64,000 nt of DNA. Source: Pseudoxanthomonas sp. JBR18 (GTDB taxonomy: Bacteria; Pseudomonadota; Gammaproteobacteria; Xanthomonadales; Xanthomonadaceae). This document shows, in pieces, positions 1-7,667 of the stretch (position 1 is its first letter; each line of letters starts with the position of its first letter). The stretch is from assembly GCF_028198165.1 (NCBI RefSeq), contig NZ_CP116339.1, forward strand, positions 3,727,001 through 3,791,000. The letters run 5' to 3'. The notes beneath the pieces were generated by a model. That model did no database searches. It was not told where the DNA came from and saw only the letters and a list, made by a program, of their open reading frames with translations. A program made the position numbers and the translations under genes.

Positions 1-519
1 CAGTTCGTCGCCCTGGTTCAGGCGCATGTTCTTCTGGCCCTGGACCACCAGGTTGCCGTTGGCCAGGCGCTGGACCACGGTCACCGTGATGCTGCCCTGC
101 ATCTTGTTGCTCTGGGCGGTGTTGCCCTTGCCGGCGAAGCTGCGATCGCCGGCGGTGTTGTTGTTGAGGATGCCCAGCCCGCCCACGCTCAGCGGTGCGC
201 CCAGCAGGGTGGGATTGGTCATGTCGACCGAGTCGGACTTGGTGATGGCCGTATTGGCGGTGGAGGAGGCGGTGGTGCTTTCCACCAGGGTGATCGTCAG
301 CAGGTCGCCCACGTCGCGGGCGCGACGATCGCCGTAGAGGTTCAGGCCCGGACCGGCGGCGTAGATCGCCCCGGCGCTGGGCTGGGCGACCGGCATGGCC
401 ACCGGCACGATCGGTGCCATCGGCGCGTAGGGGCGCACATCGCCGGCGGCCACGCAGCCGGAAAGCAGCGCGCTGGCGGTCACGGCGAGGACCACGGCAA
501 GGGAGGATGGACGGATCAT
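1..519 (-). CDS. flgH: Flagellar L-ring protein FlgH, partial (C-terminus outside window)
   Basis: FlgH is the outer-membrane lipoprotein that forms the L-ring bushing around the flagellar rod. The first 173 residues are visible. The protein opens with a lipoprotein signal peptide whose lipobox LLSGC places the acylated cysteine at residue 22. The conserved family segments GLNLYGDRRARDVGD and a later stretch ending QGQKNMRLNQGDEL are present, and the rest runs off the left edge. It follows flgG by 22 bp and is presumably transcribed from the flgG or flgB promoter. The ATG at 519 is preceded by a modest AGGA ribosome-binding site. Identification is firm from sequence and position. Confidence 0.95.
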   Translation of the reverse strand, partial: MIRPSSLAVVLAVTASALLSGCVAAGDVRPYAPMAPIVPVAMPVAQPSAGAIYAAGPGLNLYGDRRARDVGDLLTITLVESTTASSTANTAITKSDSVDMTNPTLLGAPLSVGGLGILNNNTAGDRSFAGKGNTAQSNKMQGSITVTVVQRLANGNLVVQGQKNMRLNQGDEL

Positions 520-541
520 GGCAGGAGGTCCTGGCAGCGCC

Positions 542-1327
542 TTAGACGTTGTTGTTGAGGTAACCGAGCATCGAGTCGGTGGTGGAGATGGCCTTGGCGT
601 TCATTTCGTAGGCGCGCTGGGTCTCGATCATGCTGACCAGCTCCTCGACCACGTTGACGTTGCTGCCTTCCAGGGCGCCCTGCACGGTGGTGCCCAGGCC
701 GTTGAGGCCCGGAGCGCCGTTCTGGGCCGGGCCCGAGGCGGTGGTTTCGGCGTAGAGGTTCTCGCCCTTGGCCTGCAGGCCGGCGGGATTGATGAAGTCG
801 GTCAGGGTCAGCGAGCCCACTTCCAGGGCCTGGGCCGAATCGGCCATCTGCACGGTGATCGTGCCGTCGTTGCCGATGGTCAGCGACTGGGCGCCTTCGG
901 GGATCTGGATGCCTGGCTGCACCGGATAGCCGGAGTTGGTGACCAGTTCGCCCTGCGAGTTGATCTGGAAGCTGCCGTCGCGGGTGTAGGCCGAGCTGCC
1001 GTCGGGCATCAGGACCTCGAAGAAGCCGCGGCCATTGACCATCACGTCCAGGGCGCGGCCGGTCTGCTGCTGGTTGCCCTGTTCGAAATCCTTGGAGGTG
1101 GACACCACGCGCACACCGGTGCCCAGCTGCAGGCCCGAGGGGAGCTGGGTCTGGGCCGAGGTCGAACCGCCGGGCTGGCGCACCTGCTGGTACAGCAGAT
1201 CCTCGAAGCTGGCGCGGTCGCGCTTGAAGCCGGTGGTGCTGGTGTTGGCCAGGTTGTTGGAGACGACCGACATGCGCGTCTGCTGCGCATCCAGTCCGGT
1301 CTTGGCGACCCACAAAGCCTGATTCAT
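542..1327 (-). CDS. flgG: Flagellar distal rod protein FlgG
   Basis: FlgG (261 aa) builds the distal rod of the flagellar axle. The N-terminus [16 protein letters not shown] and the [13 protein letters not shown] motif near residue 30 are the flagellar rod/hook signature. The C-terminal [13 protein letters not shown] segment is the FlgG-type coiled-coil end. The reading frame continues 15 codons upstream to 1372, but the conserved N-terminus and the family length (about 260 aa) fix the start at 1327. The 103-bp gap to flgF is large for this cluster and holds a sigma-54-type promoter, so flgG and flgH may form a separate transcription unit. Confidence 0.97.
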   Translation of the reverse strand: MNQALWVAKTGLDAQQTRMSVVSNNLANTSTTGFKRDRASFEDLLYQQVRQPGGSTSAQTQLPSGLQLGTGVRVVSTSKDFEQGNQQQTGRALDVMVNGRGFFEVLMPDGSSAYTRDGSFQINSQGELVTNSGYPVQPGIQIPEGAQSLTIGNDGTITVQMADSAQALEVGSLTLTDFINPAGLQAKGENLYAETTASGPAQNGAPGLNGLGTTVQGALEGSNVNVVEELVSMIETQRAYEMNAKAISTTDSMLGYLNNNV

Positions 1328-1381
1328 GACCCGATTCCTCTCAGTGATGGCCCCGCGTCTGGCGCCGGGCAATGAACCTGA

Positions 1382-1397
1382 TGCACGCGCCGTGCCA
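1382..1397 (-). promoter_or_regulatory. Candidate sigma-54 promoter for flgG-flgH
   Basis: The minus strand reads TGGCACG-GCGC-GTGCA, one mismatch (G for T) from the TGGCACG-N4-TTGCW sigma-54 consensus, with the right distance between the -24 GG and the -12 GC. Transcription would start near 1371, about 44 bp before the flgG start codon. It occupies the only sizeable gap inside flgFGH. The mismatch at the -12 element lowers certainty. Confidence 0.6.
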
Positions 1398-1430
1398 GAA
1401 CAGGCGACGGCTTTCCGGCGGGCCGCGGCC

Positions 1431-2186
1431 TTAGCCGCTCAGGCGCAGCAGGGTGTTGGCGGACTGCGCGTTGTCATCGCCATGCTTGATGACCTTGACC
1501 TGCATCTCGAACTGGCGCTGCAGCTGGATCATCTGCACCAGGGCGCCGGCGGCGTCGACGTTGCTGCCTTCCAGCACGCCGCTGTTGAGGGTCTTGCCCG
1601 GCGCCTGGGCGAAGGCCTGGGCCGGATCGGTGCTGACATTGCGCATCAGTCCGTCCAGGCCGCGGGTCAGGCGCTCGGGCGTGGCTTCCACGACCTTCAT
1701 CTGGCCCACGATGGTCATCGTGGCCGGGCCTTCGCCCTGCGGGATGATCGAGATCGTGCCGTCGTTGCCGATTTCCAGCGACTGGTGCGGCGGGATCGTC
1801 ATCGGATTGCCGTCCTGGTCCAGGACCGCGCGGCCGCTGGCGGTGACCAGTTGCCCGTTGGGCGTCAGGGCCAGCTCGCCGCCGCGGGTGTAGGCCTCGC
1901 TGCCGTCGGCCGACTGCACGGCCAGCCAGCGGTTGTCCAGGAACGAGACATCCAGCGGGTTGCCGGTGACCTGCTGGGAACCGACGTCGCGGTCGAAGCC
2001 CTGGTCCACATGCAGCGCATCGATGCGCGAGGGGTAGCCCGCACCGGGGATCTTGTAGGCCTCGGTGTTGGCCAGGGCCGCCTTGAAGCCGGCGGTGTCC
2101 ACGTTGGCCAGGTTGTGCGAGACGGTGGCCTGCGCCTGCAGGGAGGCGCGGGCGCCGGTCATCGCGACATAAAGTGCCTTGTCCAT
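1431..2186 (-). CDS. flgF: Flagellar proximal rod protein FlgF
   Basis: FlgF (251 aa) is a proximal rod subunit of the flagellar basal body. It begins [19 protein letters not shown] and carries the rod/hook motif [13 protein letters not shown] at about residues 24-36. The central FlgE/F/G-like domain contains the family's [21 protein letters not shown] loop. The C-terminus [16 protein letters not shown] matches the conserved tail of this family. It lies between flgE and flgG in the usual order. The sequence shows no defect. Confidence 0.97.
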   Translation of the reverse strand: MDKALYVAMTGARASLQAQATVSHNLANVDTAGFKAALANTEAYKIPGAGYPSRIDALHVDQGFDRDVGSQQVTGNPLDVSFLDNRWLAVQSADGSEAYTRGGELALTPNGQLVTASGRAVLDQDGNPMTIPPHQSLEIGNDGTISIIPQGEGPATMTIVGQMKVVEATPERLTRGLDGLMRNVSTDPAQAFAQAPGKTLNSGVLEGSNVDAAGALVQMIQLQRQFEMQVKVIKHGDDNAQSANTLLRLSG

Positions 2187-2224
2187 GCGCTGCTCCGGAT
2201 CGGATCAGCCGCCCAGGGCCATCA

Positions 2225-3448
2225 TCAACGGATGTTGATGATGGTCTGGGTGACCTGGTCCTGGGTGGAAATCATCTGCGAATTGGCCTGGAAGTTGCGC
2301 TGGGCCACGATCATGTTGACCAGCTGTTCGGTCAGGTCCACGGTTGAGGACTCCAGGGCCCCGGACTGGATGTCGCCGAAGTCCGAGGTGCCCGGGGCAC
2401 CGGAACGCGCGCCGCCCGAGGTGGAGCTCTCGGCCCAGATGTTGTCGCCCAGCGAGCTCAGGCCCTGCGGATTGACGAAGTTGGTGATCGCCACCTGGCC
2501 CAGCGCCTTGTCGGCGTTGTTGGAGTAGCGCGCGTAGACCACGCCGTCTGCGTCGATGCTGATCGAGTTGAGCTTGCCGCTGGCAAAGCCGTCCTGGCGC
2601 GCATCGCGCAGGGCGAAGGCCTCGCCGTACTGGGTCGAACCGGTGATGTCCAACGTCATGTTCAAGGTGCCGGCGCCGGTGCTGGGCGTGAACGTGCCCA
2701 GGGCGATGCGCCCATCGGCCGGGGTCACCAGCGCGCCGCTGTCGGAGAACTGCAGCGTGGACGCGGCGCCCACCGCGGTGCCGTCGACATAGTTGTAGAC
2801 CTGCCATTCGTTCGGATTGGCGGTCTTGACGAAGTACGAGGTCTGGGTATGGGTCACGCCCAGCGAGTCGTAGACGGTGATGCCGCCGGTGGAGTGGTTG
2901 TAACTGTTGGCATCGGTCGGATCGAACGGGGTCACGCTCGGCCCGGAGGCGTTGCCGGGCAGGGTGACCATCAGGTTGGCGATGCTGGTCTGCTGCGGGG
3001 CGCTGTCGGTGGTGAGCAGCTGCAGGTCGGTCAGCGAGCCGACCGCGAACCCAGTGCCGTTGGCATTGGGTGGATACACCTGCAGGCGCGCACCCTGCGG
3101 ATTGACCACATAGCCGTTGGCATCGGTCTGGAAATTACCGGCGCGCGAATAGACCTTGGCGCCGTTGACCGTCAGGGTGAAGAACCCTTCGCCGGAGATG
3201 GCCAGGTCCAGGTTGCGTCCGGTCGGATCGACGTTGCCCTGCGAGAACTGCTGGGCCACGTTGCTCACCCGCACGCCCGAGCCCACCGCGTTGCGCGCCA
3301 GGCCGTAGCCGGTGGAGGAGAACAGGTCGGCGAACTCGGCGCGCGACTCCTTGAAGCCGGTCGTGTTCACGTTGGCGATGTTGTTGGCGGTGACATTCAG
3401 GTCGGTGTTGGCCGCCTTGATGCCGGACAGCGAAGTGTTGAAACCCAT
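2225..3448 (-). CDS. flgE: Flagellar hook protein FlgE
   Basis: FlgE (407 aa) polymerises into the flagellar hook outside the outer membrane. The N-terminus MGFNTSLSGIKAANTDLNV and the motif ANNIANVNTTGFKESRAEF are diagnostic of hook proteins. A long, more variable central domain holds the hook-specific FlgE D2 region, and the C-terminus NMIVAQRNFQANSQMI closes the coiled-coil core. The length is typical for a gammaproteobacterial hook protein. It is followed by flgF 38 bp downstream and preceded by the hook-cap gene flgD, consistent with co-transcription from the flgB promoter. Confidence 0.98.
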   Translation of the reverse strand: MGFNTSLSGIKAANTDLNVTANNIANVNTTGFKESRAEFADLFSSTGYGLARNAVGSGVRVSNVAQQFSQGNVDPTGRNLDLAISGEGFFTLTVNGAKVYSRAGNFQTDANGYVVNPQGARLQVYPPNANGTGFAVGSLTDLQLLTTDSAPQQTSIANLMVTLPGNASGPSVTPFDPTDANSYNHSTGGITVYDSLGVTHTQTSYFVKTANPNEWQVYNYVDGTAVGAASTLQFSDSGALVTPADGRIALGTFTPSTGAGTLNMTLDITGSTQYGEAFALRDARQDGFASGKLNSISIDADGVVYARYSNNADKALGQVAITNFVNPQGLSSLGDNIWAESSTSGGARSGAPGTSDFGDIQSGALESSTVDLTEQLVNMIVAQRNFQANSQMISTQDQVTQTIINIR

Positions 3449-3475
3449 GATGGACTCCTGTGTGGTTGTCCGGCG

Positions 3476-4153
3476 TCAGCTGACGCGGAGCACGTTGGCG
3501 AGCGGGGCGGTGCCCAGCCCGGTCAGATCGAGATAAATGCCGTCCGAGCCGACCGTCGCGCTTTCGACGGTCGCCTTGACGTAGGTGGACAGATCCGTGT
3601 CGGTCCCGCTGCTGTCGGTATAGGTGGCCGAGATGGAGTACTTGCCTGATGCCAGCCGCGTGCCATAGGCATCGGTGCCGTCCCAGTCGAAGGCCACCTC
3701 GCCGGCATCGCTGGCCTTGGCGGTGATCTGCTTGACCGCATTGCCGTTCGCGTCGGTGATGGTGAAGTTGACCGTGCCGGCGCCGGGCGCGGCGACCACG
3801 CCGGTGGCATGGCCGCCATCGGCCAGGGCCAGGTTGGGGGAGGGCACCAGCACCGAATGCCCGACCAGGGTCGAGGCACGCAGGATCTGGTCGGCCCCCA
3901 GCGAGCTGGAAAGGCCGGTGACGGTGGTGTTGAGGTCGCCGATGCCCTGCACGGTGGACAGCTGGGCCATCTGCGAGACCATCTGGCTGTTGTCCATCGG
4001 CTTGAGCGGGTCCTGGTGCTGGAGCTGCTCGGTCATCAGCTTGAGGAAGTCGGCCTGGCTGAGGGTGTCCGACTTGCTGGTCGACTTGCTGCTGCTGTTG
4101 GATGCGCCGGTCAGTCCCAGGCTGGAATAGACGTCGTTGGAAACGGTGCTCAT
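3476..4153 (-). CDS. flgD: Flagellar hook assembly scaffold FlgD
   Basis: FlgD (225 aa) is the hook cap under which FlgE subunits polymerise; it is lost from the finished flagellum. The conserved N-terminal segment FLKLMTEQLQHQDPLKPMD (about residues 36-54) is the FlgD hallmark. A Tudor/FnIII-like C-terminal domain follows, with the FLGD Ig-like motif FDWDGTDAYGTRLASGKY. The serine/lysine-rich first 30 residues are low complexity, as usual for this export signal region. It lies between flgC and flgE, in the expected order. Confidence 0.97.
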   Translation of the reverse strand: MSTVSNDVYSSLGLTGASNSSSKSTSKSDTLSQADFLKLMTEQLQHQDPLKPMDNSQMVSQMAQLSTVQGIGDLNTTVTGLSSSLGADQILRASTLVGHSVLVPSPNLALADGGHATGVVAAPGAGTVNFTITDANGNAVKQITAKASDAGEVAFDWDGTDAYGTRLASGKYSISATYTDSSGTDTDLSTYVKATVESATVGSDGIYLDLTGLGTAPLANVLRVS

Positions 4154-4192
4154 GGGAAGGTCCTAGGACGGATGTGCGGGAAACGGGCGCGG

Positions 4193-4600
4193 CTAGCGGC
4201 CCATCGTGAGCGTGGCAAGGGCAAGCTCCTTGGCGGTGTTGAGCACCTCGACGCCGGCCTGGTAATTGCGCGAGGCCGAGATGAGGTTGACCATCTGCGA
4301 GACCGGATCGACGTCGGGCTGGTAGACGTAGCCGTCGGCATCGGCCAGCGGGTGGCCCGGCTCGTAGCGTTTGATCGGCGGGTCCTTGCTCTGGGAAATT
4401 TCCTTGACGTTGACCCCGGTCAGGCTCTTGTCCTGGGAATTGGTCACCGCCTGGAAGATCGGTTCGATCGGCTTGTAGGCGGCCTCGGCCGAGCCGGCCA
4501 CCGAATCGGCGTTGGCCAGGTTGGAGGCAATGGTGCTCATGCGCACCGACTGGGCCTGCAGGGCGGAGCCGGCGACATCGAAGATGGGCAGGTTGCTCAT
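4193..4600 (-). CDS. flgC: Flagellar proximal rod protein FlgC
   Basis: FlgC (135 aa) is a proximal rod protein of the basal body. The sequence starts MSNLPIFDVAGSALQAQ, contains the rod motif ASNLANADSVAGS near residue 25, and ends with the conserved MVNLISASRNYQAGVEVLN tail. Length and order (flgB-flgC-flgD) agree with the family. It starts only 3 bp after the flgB stop codon, so translation is probably coupled to flgB. Confidence 0.97.
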   Translation of the reverse strand: MSNLPIFDVAGSALQAQSVRMSTIASNLANADSVAGSAEAAYKPIEPIFQAVTNSQDKSLTGVNVKEISQSKDPPIKRYEPGHPLADADGYVYQPDVDPVSQMVNLISASRNYQAGVEVLNTAKELALATLTMGR

Positions 4601-4603
4601 GGC

Positions 4604-5008
4604 TTATTGCCCCGTGATCGCGGTGAGCATGGTGCGGACCTTGCCCTCGACAAAGCTCAGCGAGGCGCGGTATTCCAGCGCCGCGCGGCCGTAGGCGGCG
4701 CGTTCTGCGTCGGGATCGACCGTGTTGCCGTCCAGGCTGGGCTGGCTGGCTTCGCGGGTGAACTGGAAGGGGTTCAGCCCGTCGCCATTGCCGCCGATGG
4801 GAAAGTGGCGCGTGTCGGTAACCTCCAGCCCGCTACCGTCACGCTGGCCCTGTGCCGCGCGCATGGCCGCATCGAAATCCAGATCCTGGGCCTTGTAGCC
4901 CGGGGTATCGACGTTGCTGAGGTTGCTGGCGATCAGCTTCATCCGCTGCTCGCGCAGCGGCAGGGCGTCGCCACTGACGCCCAGGAAGGATGAGATCGGA
5001 TTGGACAT
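4604..5008 (-). CDS. flgB: Flagellar proximal rod protein FlgB, first gene of the rod/hook operon
   Basis: FlgB (134 aa) is a proximal rod subunit. The N-terminal LREQRMKLIASNLSNVDTPG and the following GYKAQDLDFDAAM segment are the FlgB version of the rod motif. The C-terminal part AALEYRASLSFVEGKV is also typical. The ATG at 5008 has a GGGAG ribosome-binding site about 6 nt upstream. A strong sigma-54 promoter lies 35-49 bp upstream, making flgB the first gene of flgBCDEF(GH). Nothing unusual was seen. Confidence 0.97.
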   Translation of the reverse strand: MSNPISSFLGVSGDALPLREQRMKLIASNLSNVDTPGYKAQDLDFDAAMRAAQGQRDGSGLEVTDTRHFPIGGNGDGLNPFQFTREASQPSLDGNTVDPDAERAAYGRAALEYRASLSFVEGKVRTMLTAITGQ

Positions 5009-5042
5009 GACGCGCTCCCGCGATGTGGTGCAGGAGAGCGAG

Positions 5043-5057
5043 GCAAGAGCTGTGCCA
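5043..5057 (-). promoter_or_regulatory. Sigma-54 promoter of the flgB operon
   Basis: The minus strand reads TGGCACAGCTCTTGC, matching the sigma-54 consensus TGGCACG-N4-TTGC at all but one position, with correct GG/GC spacing. The predicted start near 5032 gives a leader of about 24 nt before the flgB ATG and its GGGAG ribosome-binding site. In this family of bacteria rod and hook operons are normally driven by sigma-54 with the activator FleQ; the activator site itself was not identified. Confidence 0.85.
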
Positions 5058-5131
5058 GAACGCGGGGAGGGGCCTGCGTCGGATGTCCGGCGCGGATCGG
5101 CGACCGGGTTTGAGCCGTAACCCGGTTGGAA

Positions 5132-6091
5132 TCAGGCCGCCTGGCTGGTGGCGACGGTGCGCAGGCGGGCCAGAACGTAGTCGGCCAGCTCATGGGGGCT
5201 GTACTTGGCCACGAAGGCATTGGCCCCCACACGCTCGACCATGGCGTTGTTGAACACCCCTGACAGCGAGGTGTGCAGCAACACGTACAGGTCCGCCAGC
5301 CCGGCGTGGCGCCGGATTTCCGTCGTCAGGGTGTAGCCGTCCATCGCCGGCATCTCGATATCGGAGATGACCATGGCGTAGCGATTGGCCGGGCGCTCGC
5401 CCGAGGCATGGATCTGCAAGAGGTGGTCCAGCGCCTGGCGGCCATCGGAGAGCAGGGTCGCGCCAACGCCCAGCTGGTCGAGCACGCTGCGGATCTGCTG
5501 GCGGGCCACGCGGGAGTCGTCCACGACCAGCACCTGCAGCTGCGGACCGTCCGGACCAAACGCCAGGGAGGGATCGATCCGGGCTTCCACGCGGGTCTGT
5601 GCGATGTCGGCCAGGACGCTTTCCACGTCGATGACCTGGATCAGCTCGCCCTGGAAACGCGTCACCGCGGTCAGGTACGTGGATTCGGCGCCGAGTTCCG
5701 GCGGCGGATGGATGTCCTCCACCGCGATGTTGACGATGCGCTCGACGCCGCTGACCAGGAAGCCCTGGACCGAGCGGTTGAATTCAGTGACCACCAGGTA
5801 TCCAGGGGCCCGGTCGGCGTCCGGCTCGCGCTCGGGGTGGCCGATGGCCATGCCCAGGTCCAGGACCGGGACCGACCGGCCCCGCACGTCGGCCACGCCG
5901 GAGAACTGCATGGGCAGGCCGGGGACCTGGAACAGCTCCGGGCGCCGCAGCACTTCCTGCACCTTGAAGACGTTGACGCCAAAAAGCTGGCGCCCGCCCA
6001 GCCGGAACAGCAGCAGGGCCAGCCGGTTATGGCCCGCCAGGCGGGTGCTCTGTTCGATGCGGTTGAGCAGATCGTGCGACATGGCGTTCAT
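5132..6091 (-). CDS. cheV: Chemotaxis coupling protein CheV (CheW domain plus receiver)
   Basis: CheV couples chemoreceptors to the kinase CheA and carries a phosphorylatable receiver domain that tunes the coupling. The protein (319 aa) has an N-terminal CheW-like domain (about residues 20-165) and a C-terminal receiver. The receiver keeps the acidic pair at 191-192, the phospho-acceptor D244 in VISDIEMP, T274 and K296. The frame stays open far upstream, but family length puts the start at 6091, or at the ATG at 6082 (MSHDLLNRIEQ). It is transcribed away from flgA and lies 123 bp upstream of flgB. A sigma-28-like motif overlaps the start. Confidence 0.95.
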   Translation of the reverse strand: MNAMSHDLLNRIEQSTRLAGHNRLALLLFRLGGRQLFGVNVFKVQEVLRRPELFQVPGLPMQFSGVADVRGRSVPVLDLGMAIGHPEREPDADRAPGYLVVTEFNRSVQGFLVSGVERIVNIAVEDIHPPPELGAESTYLTAVTRFQGELIQVIDVESVLADIAQTRVEARIDPSLAFGPDGPQLQVLVVDDSRVARQQIRSVLDQLGVGATLLSDGRQALDHLLQIHASGERPANRYAMVISDIEMPAMDGYTLTTEIRRHAGLADLYVLLHTSLSGVFNNAMVERVGANAFVAKYSPHELADYVLARLRTVATSQAA

Positions 6092-6117
6092 ATCGGCCCC
6101 TGCGGGAACAAACTTGA
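6090..6117 (-). promoter_or_regulatory. Possible sigma-28 promoter overlapping the cheV start
   Basis: The minus strand reads TCAAGTTT, a 12-nt spacer, then GCCGATAT, compared with the FliA consensus TAAAGTTT-N11-GCCGATAA. The -10 element runs into the first cheV ATG (6091), so a transcript from it would begin about at the second ATG (6082). The spacer is one base too long, so this is a candidate only. Confidence 0.4.
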
Positions 6118-6147
6118 GCGCGACAGTCGGGTTTGGCCGCGGGATTA

Positions 6148-6163
6148 CGGCACGCCGCTTGCA
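6148..6163 (+). promoter_or_regulatory. Sigma-54 promoter of flgA
   Basis: The plus strand carries CGGCACG-CCGC-TTGCA, one base off the consensus TGGCACG-N4-TTGCW. The predicted transcription start falls at about 6174. That coincides with an upstream in-frame ATG (6174) and therefore favours the second ATG at 6198 as the real flgA start, with a leader of about 24 nt. Confidence 0.82.
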
Positions 6164-6197
6164 TCGGCCTGGCATGTTTCGCTTTAGGGCTGCCACG

Positions 6198-6845
6198 ATG
6201 CGCCTGCTGCTCCTTATCACTGTTCTTATGGTGGCCGTGCCGGCCTGGGCATCGGATTTCCAGTCGATCGAATCGATCCGGGCCGCCGCCCTTTCCACGA
6301 TCGGCCCGGACGCCGAGGCCGAGGCTACCCTGGACCCCGCCATGCGGATGCCAGCCTGTGGTGCGCCGCTGGAAGCCCACCCGACCGGCACGACGACCGT
6401 GGAAGTCAGCTGCCCGCGCGAGGCGGGCTGGCGCCTGTTCGTGCCGGTGAAGATCCGGCGCCTGCAGCATGTGCTGGTCCTGGCCCGGGGCGTGGCTGCT
6501 GGAGAAACGCTGGGGCCGGCCGATATCGTGTCCGAGACCCGCGACGCCGCCCGGATCGTGGGCGCGCCGCTGCACACCCTGGACGACGCGGTGGGCAAGG
6601 TGGCCCGGCGCACGTTGCCGGCTGGCAGCCTCCTGTCGGGCAGTGACCTGGTCTCGCCGCGGCTGATCCGCCGGGGTGACAATGTCGCCCTGGTCGCCCG
6701 CAATGGCGGCCTGGAAGTGCGGATGGCCGGGCGCGCCCTGCAGGATGCCGGGCAGGACGACCGGGTCAGCGTGGAGAACCTCTCCTCGCATCGGATCGTG
6801 CAGGGAACGGTGGCGCAGAACGGGGATGTCGTGGTCAGTCGCTGA
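6198..6845 (+). CDS. flgA: Flagellar P-ring assembly chaperone FlgA
   Basis: FlgA is a periplasmic chaperone for assembly of the FlgI P-ring. The protein (215 aa) has a signal peptide MRLLLLITVLMVAVPAWA with a likely cleavage after residue 18. A SAF/chaperone domain follows with the family segments VLVLARGVAAGETLGPAD and LPAGSLLSGSDLV. The C-terminus GTVAQNGDVVV is typical. Start 6198 is preferred over 6174 because the sigma-54 promoter would start transcription at about 6174 and because it gives a clean signal peptide. It is divergent from cheV and followed by flgM after 64 bp. Confidence 0.95.
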   Translation: MRLLLLITVLMVAVPAWASDFQSIESIRAAALSTIGPDAEAEATLDPAMRMPACGAPLEAHPTGTTTVEVSCPREAGWRLFVPVKIRRLQHVLVLARGVAAGETLGPADIVSETRDAARIVGAPLHTLDDAVGKVARRTLPAGSLLSGSDLVSPRLIRRGDNVALVARNGGLEVRMAGRALQDAGQDDRVSVENLSSHRIVQGTVAQNGDVVVSR

Positions 6846-6851
6846 AACCCC

Positions 6852-6878
6852 TAAAGTTTGTCCAGGCGACGCCGTTAT
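6852..6878 (+). promoter_or_regulatory. Sigma-28 (FliA) promoter of flgM-flgN
   Basis: TAAAGTTT at 6852-6859, an 11-nt spacer and GCCGTTAT at 6871-6878 match the FliA consensus TAAAGTTT-N11-GCCGATAA at 14 of 16 positions with exact spacing. It gives a leader of about 25 nt before flgM. A sigma-28 promoter before the anti-sigma-28 gene is the classic feedback arrangement of flagellar regulons. Confidence 0.9.
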
Positions 6879-6909
6879 CCCTATCGAACCCGATGACAGG
6901 ACCCCACCG

Positions 6910-7227
6910 ATGAGCCAGAAAATCGAAGGAAGCGTGCCGACTCCGGCCAGTCTTCGTACCTCATCCGTCAATACCAAAGCAGCCACTGGCGTGTCCGACG
7001 AGGGCAAGACCCGCGCGGTCGACGCCACCGCCTCGGCCGACAGCCTGAGCCTGACTGGGCAGGCCTCGGGCCTGCAGACCCTGCAGCGCGAGCTGTCCAC
7101 CGCTCCGGCCGTGGACAGCAGCCGCGTCGAGGCGGTCCGCCAGTCCCTGCAGGACGGCAGCTACAAGATCAATCCCGACGCGATCGCCAGCCGCATGCTC
7201 GAGCTGGATCAGCAACTCGGCGGATGA
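6910..7227 (+). CDS. flgM: Anti-sigma-28 factor FlgM
   Basis: FlgM binds and inhibits the flagellar sigma factor FliA until hook completion allows its export. The protein (105 aa) is rich in S, T and A and probably disordered in its first half. The C-terminal FliA-binding segment VDSSRVEAVRQSLQDGSY followed by INPDAIASRMLELDQ is the conserved FlgM core. The start is MSQKIEGSVPTPAS at 6910; the longer upstream frame is rejected because it reads out of frame through flgA. It overlaps flgN by 4 bp (ATGA) and has its own sigma-28 promoter. Confidence 0.95.
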   Translation: MSQKIEGSVPTPASLRTSSVNTKAATGVSDEGKTRAVDATASADSLSLTGQASGLQTLQRELSTAPAVDSSRVEAVRQSLQDGSYKINPDAIASRMLELDQQLGG

Positions 7228-7574
7228 ACACCTCCGCCGCCAGTTCCGGCCTGCTGGACCAGCTCGGCGTCGCCCTCGCCGACGAGCGCCAGGCATTGCT
7301 CGACCACGACGTCGAAGGCCTGATGCGTGCCACGAGCGCCAAACTGGCGGCCCTGAAGGCCCTCGAATTCGACCTGCCCACAGAGGCCGAGGCCGGTGGA
7401 CGCCTGCGCGAGCTGGCCGAAGCCAACCGGGCCAATGGCGCACTGTTGTCGCGCCGCCGCCGCGAGGTCAATTGGGCGCTGCGCCACCTTGGGCGCAGCG
7501 AGAGCGCGCCGTCCTACGACGCCAAGGGCCAGTCGAACACACTCCAGGCCAGCCGCTCCCTGGCGGTCGCCTGA
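7224..7574 (+). CDS. flgN: Flagellar export chaperone FlgN-like protein
   Basis: FlgN-type chaperones hold the hook-filament junction proteins FlgK and FlgL for export. The product (116 aa) is almost entirely alpha-helical with a leucine/alanine heptad-like pattern (LLDQLGVALADERQALLDHD, then later KLAALKALEF), as expected of the FlgN family. The identification rests on this pattern, on length and on the 4-bp ATGA overlap with flgM, which is the usual flgMN arrangement. Pairwise similarity among FlgN proteins is low, so the name is slightly less certain than for its neighbours. Confidence 0.85.
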   Translation: MNTSAASSGLLDQLGVALADERQALLDHDVEGLMRATSAKLAALKALEFDLPTEAEAGGRLRELAEANRANGALLSRRRREVNWALRHLGRSESAPSYDAKGQSNTLQASRSLAVA

Positions 7575-7583
7575 TTCACGGAT

Positions 7584-7599
7584 CCTGCGTTCGCGCAGG
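7584..7599. terminator. Small perfect hairpin after flgN
   Basis: CCTGCG-TTCG-CGCAGG is a perfect 6-bp stem with a very stable UUCG tetraloop, 10 bp after the flgN stop. It is not followed by a T run, so intrinsic termination is uncertain; it may protect the 3' end of the flgMN transcript. Confidence 0.4.
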
Positions 7600-7667
7600 G
7601 GGACGCGTGGGCCGCTCGGCGGCTTCAGCCGGTATATTGACGTCCGGTCCACTGCCTGAACGACTTC

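Noticed and set aside
2849..3649. A 266-codon open frame opposite flgE/flgD
   Set aside because: Antisense shadow of flagellar genes, glycine/valine rich, without family motifs.
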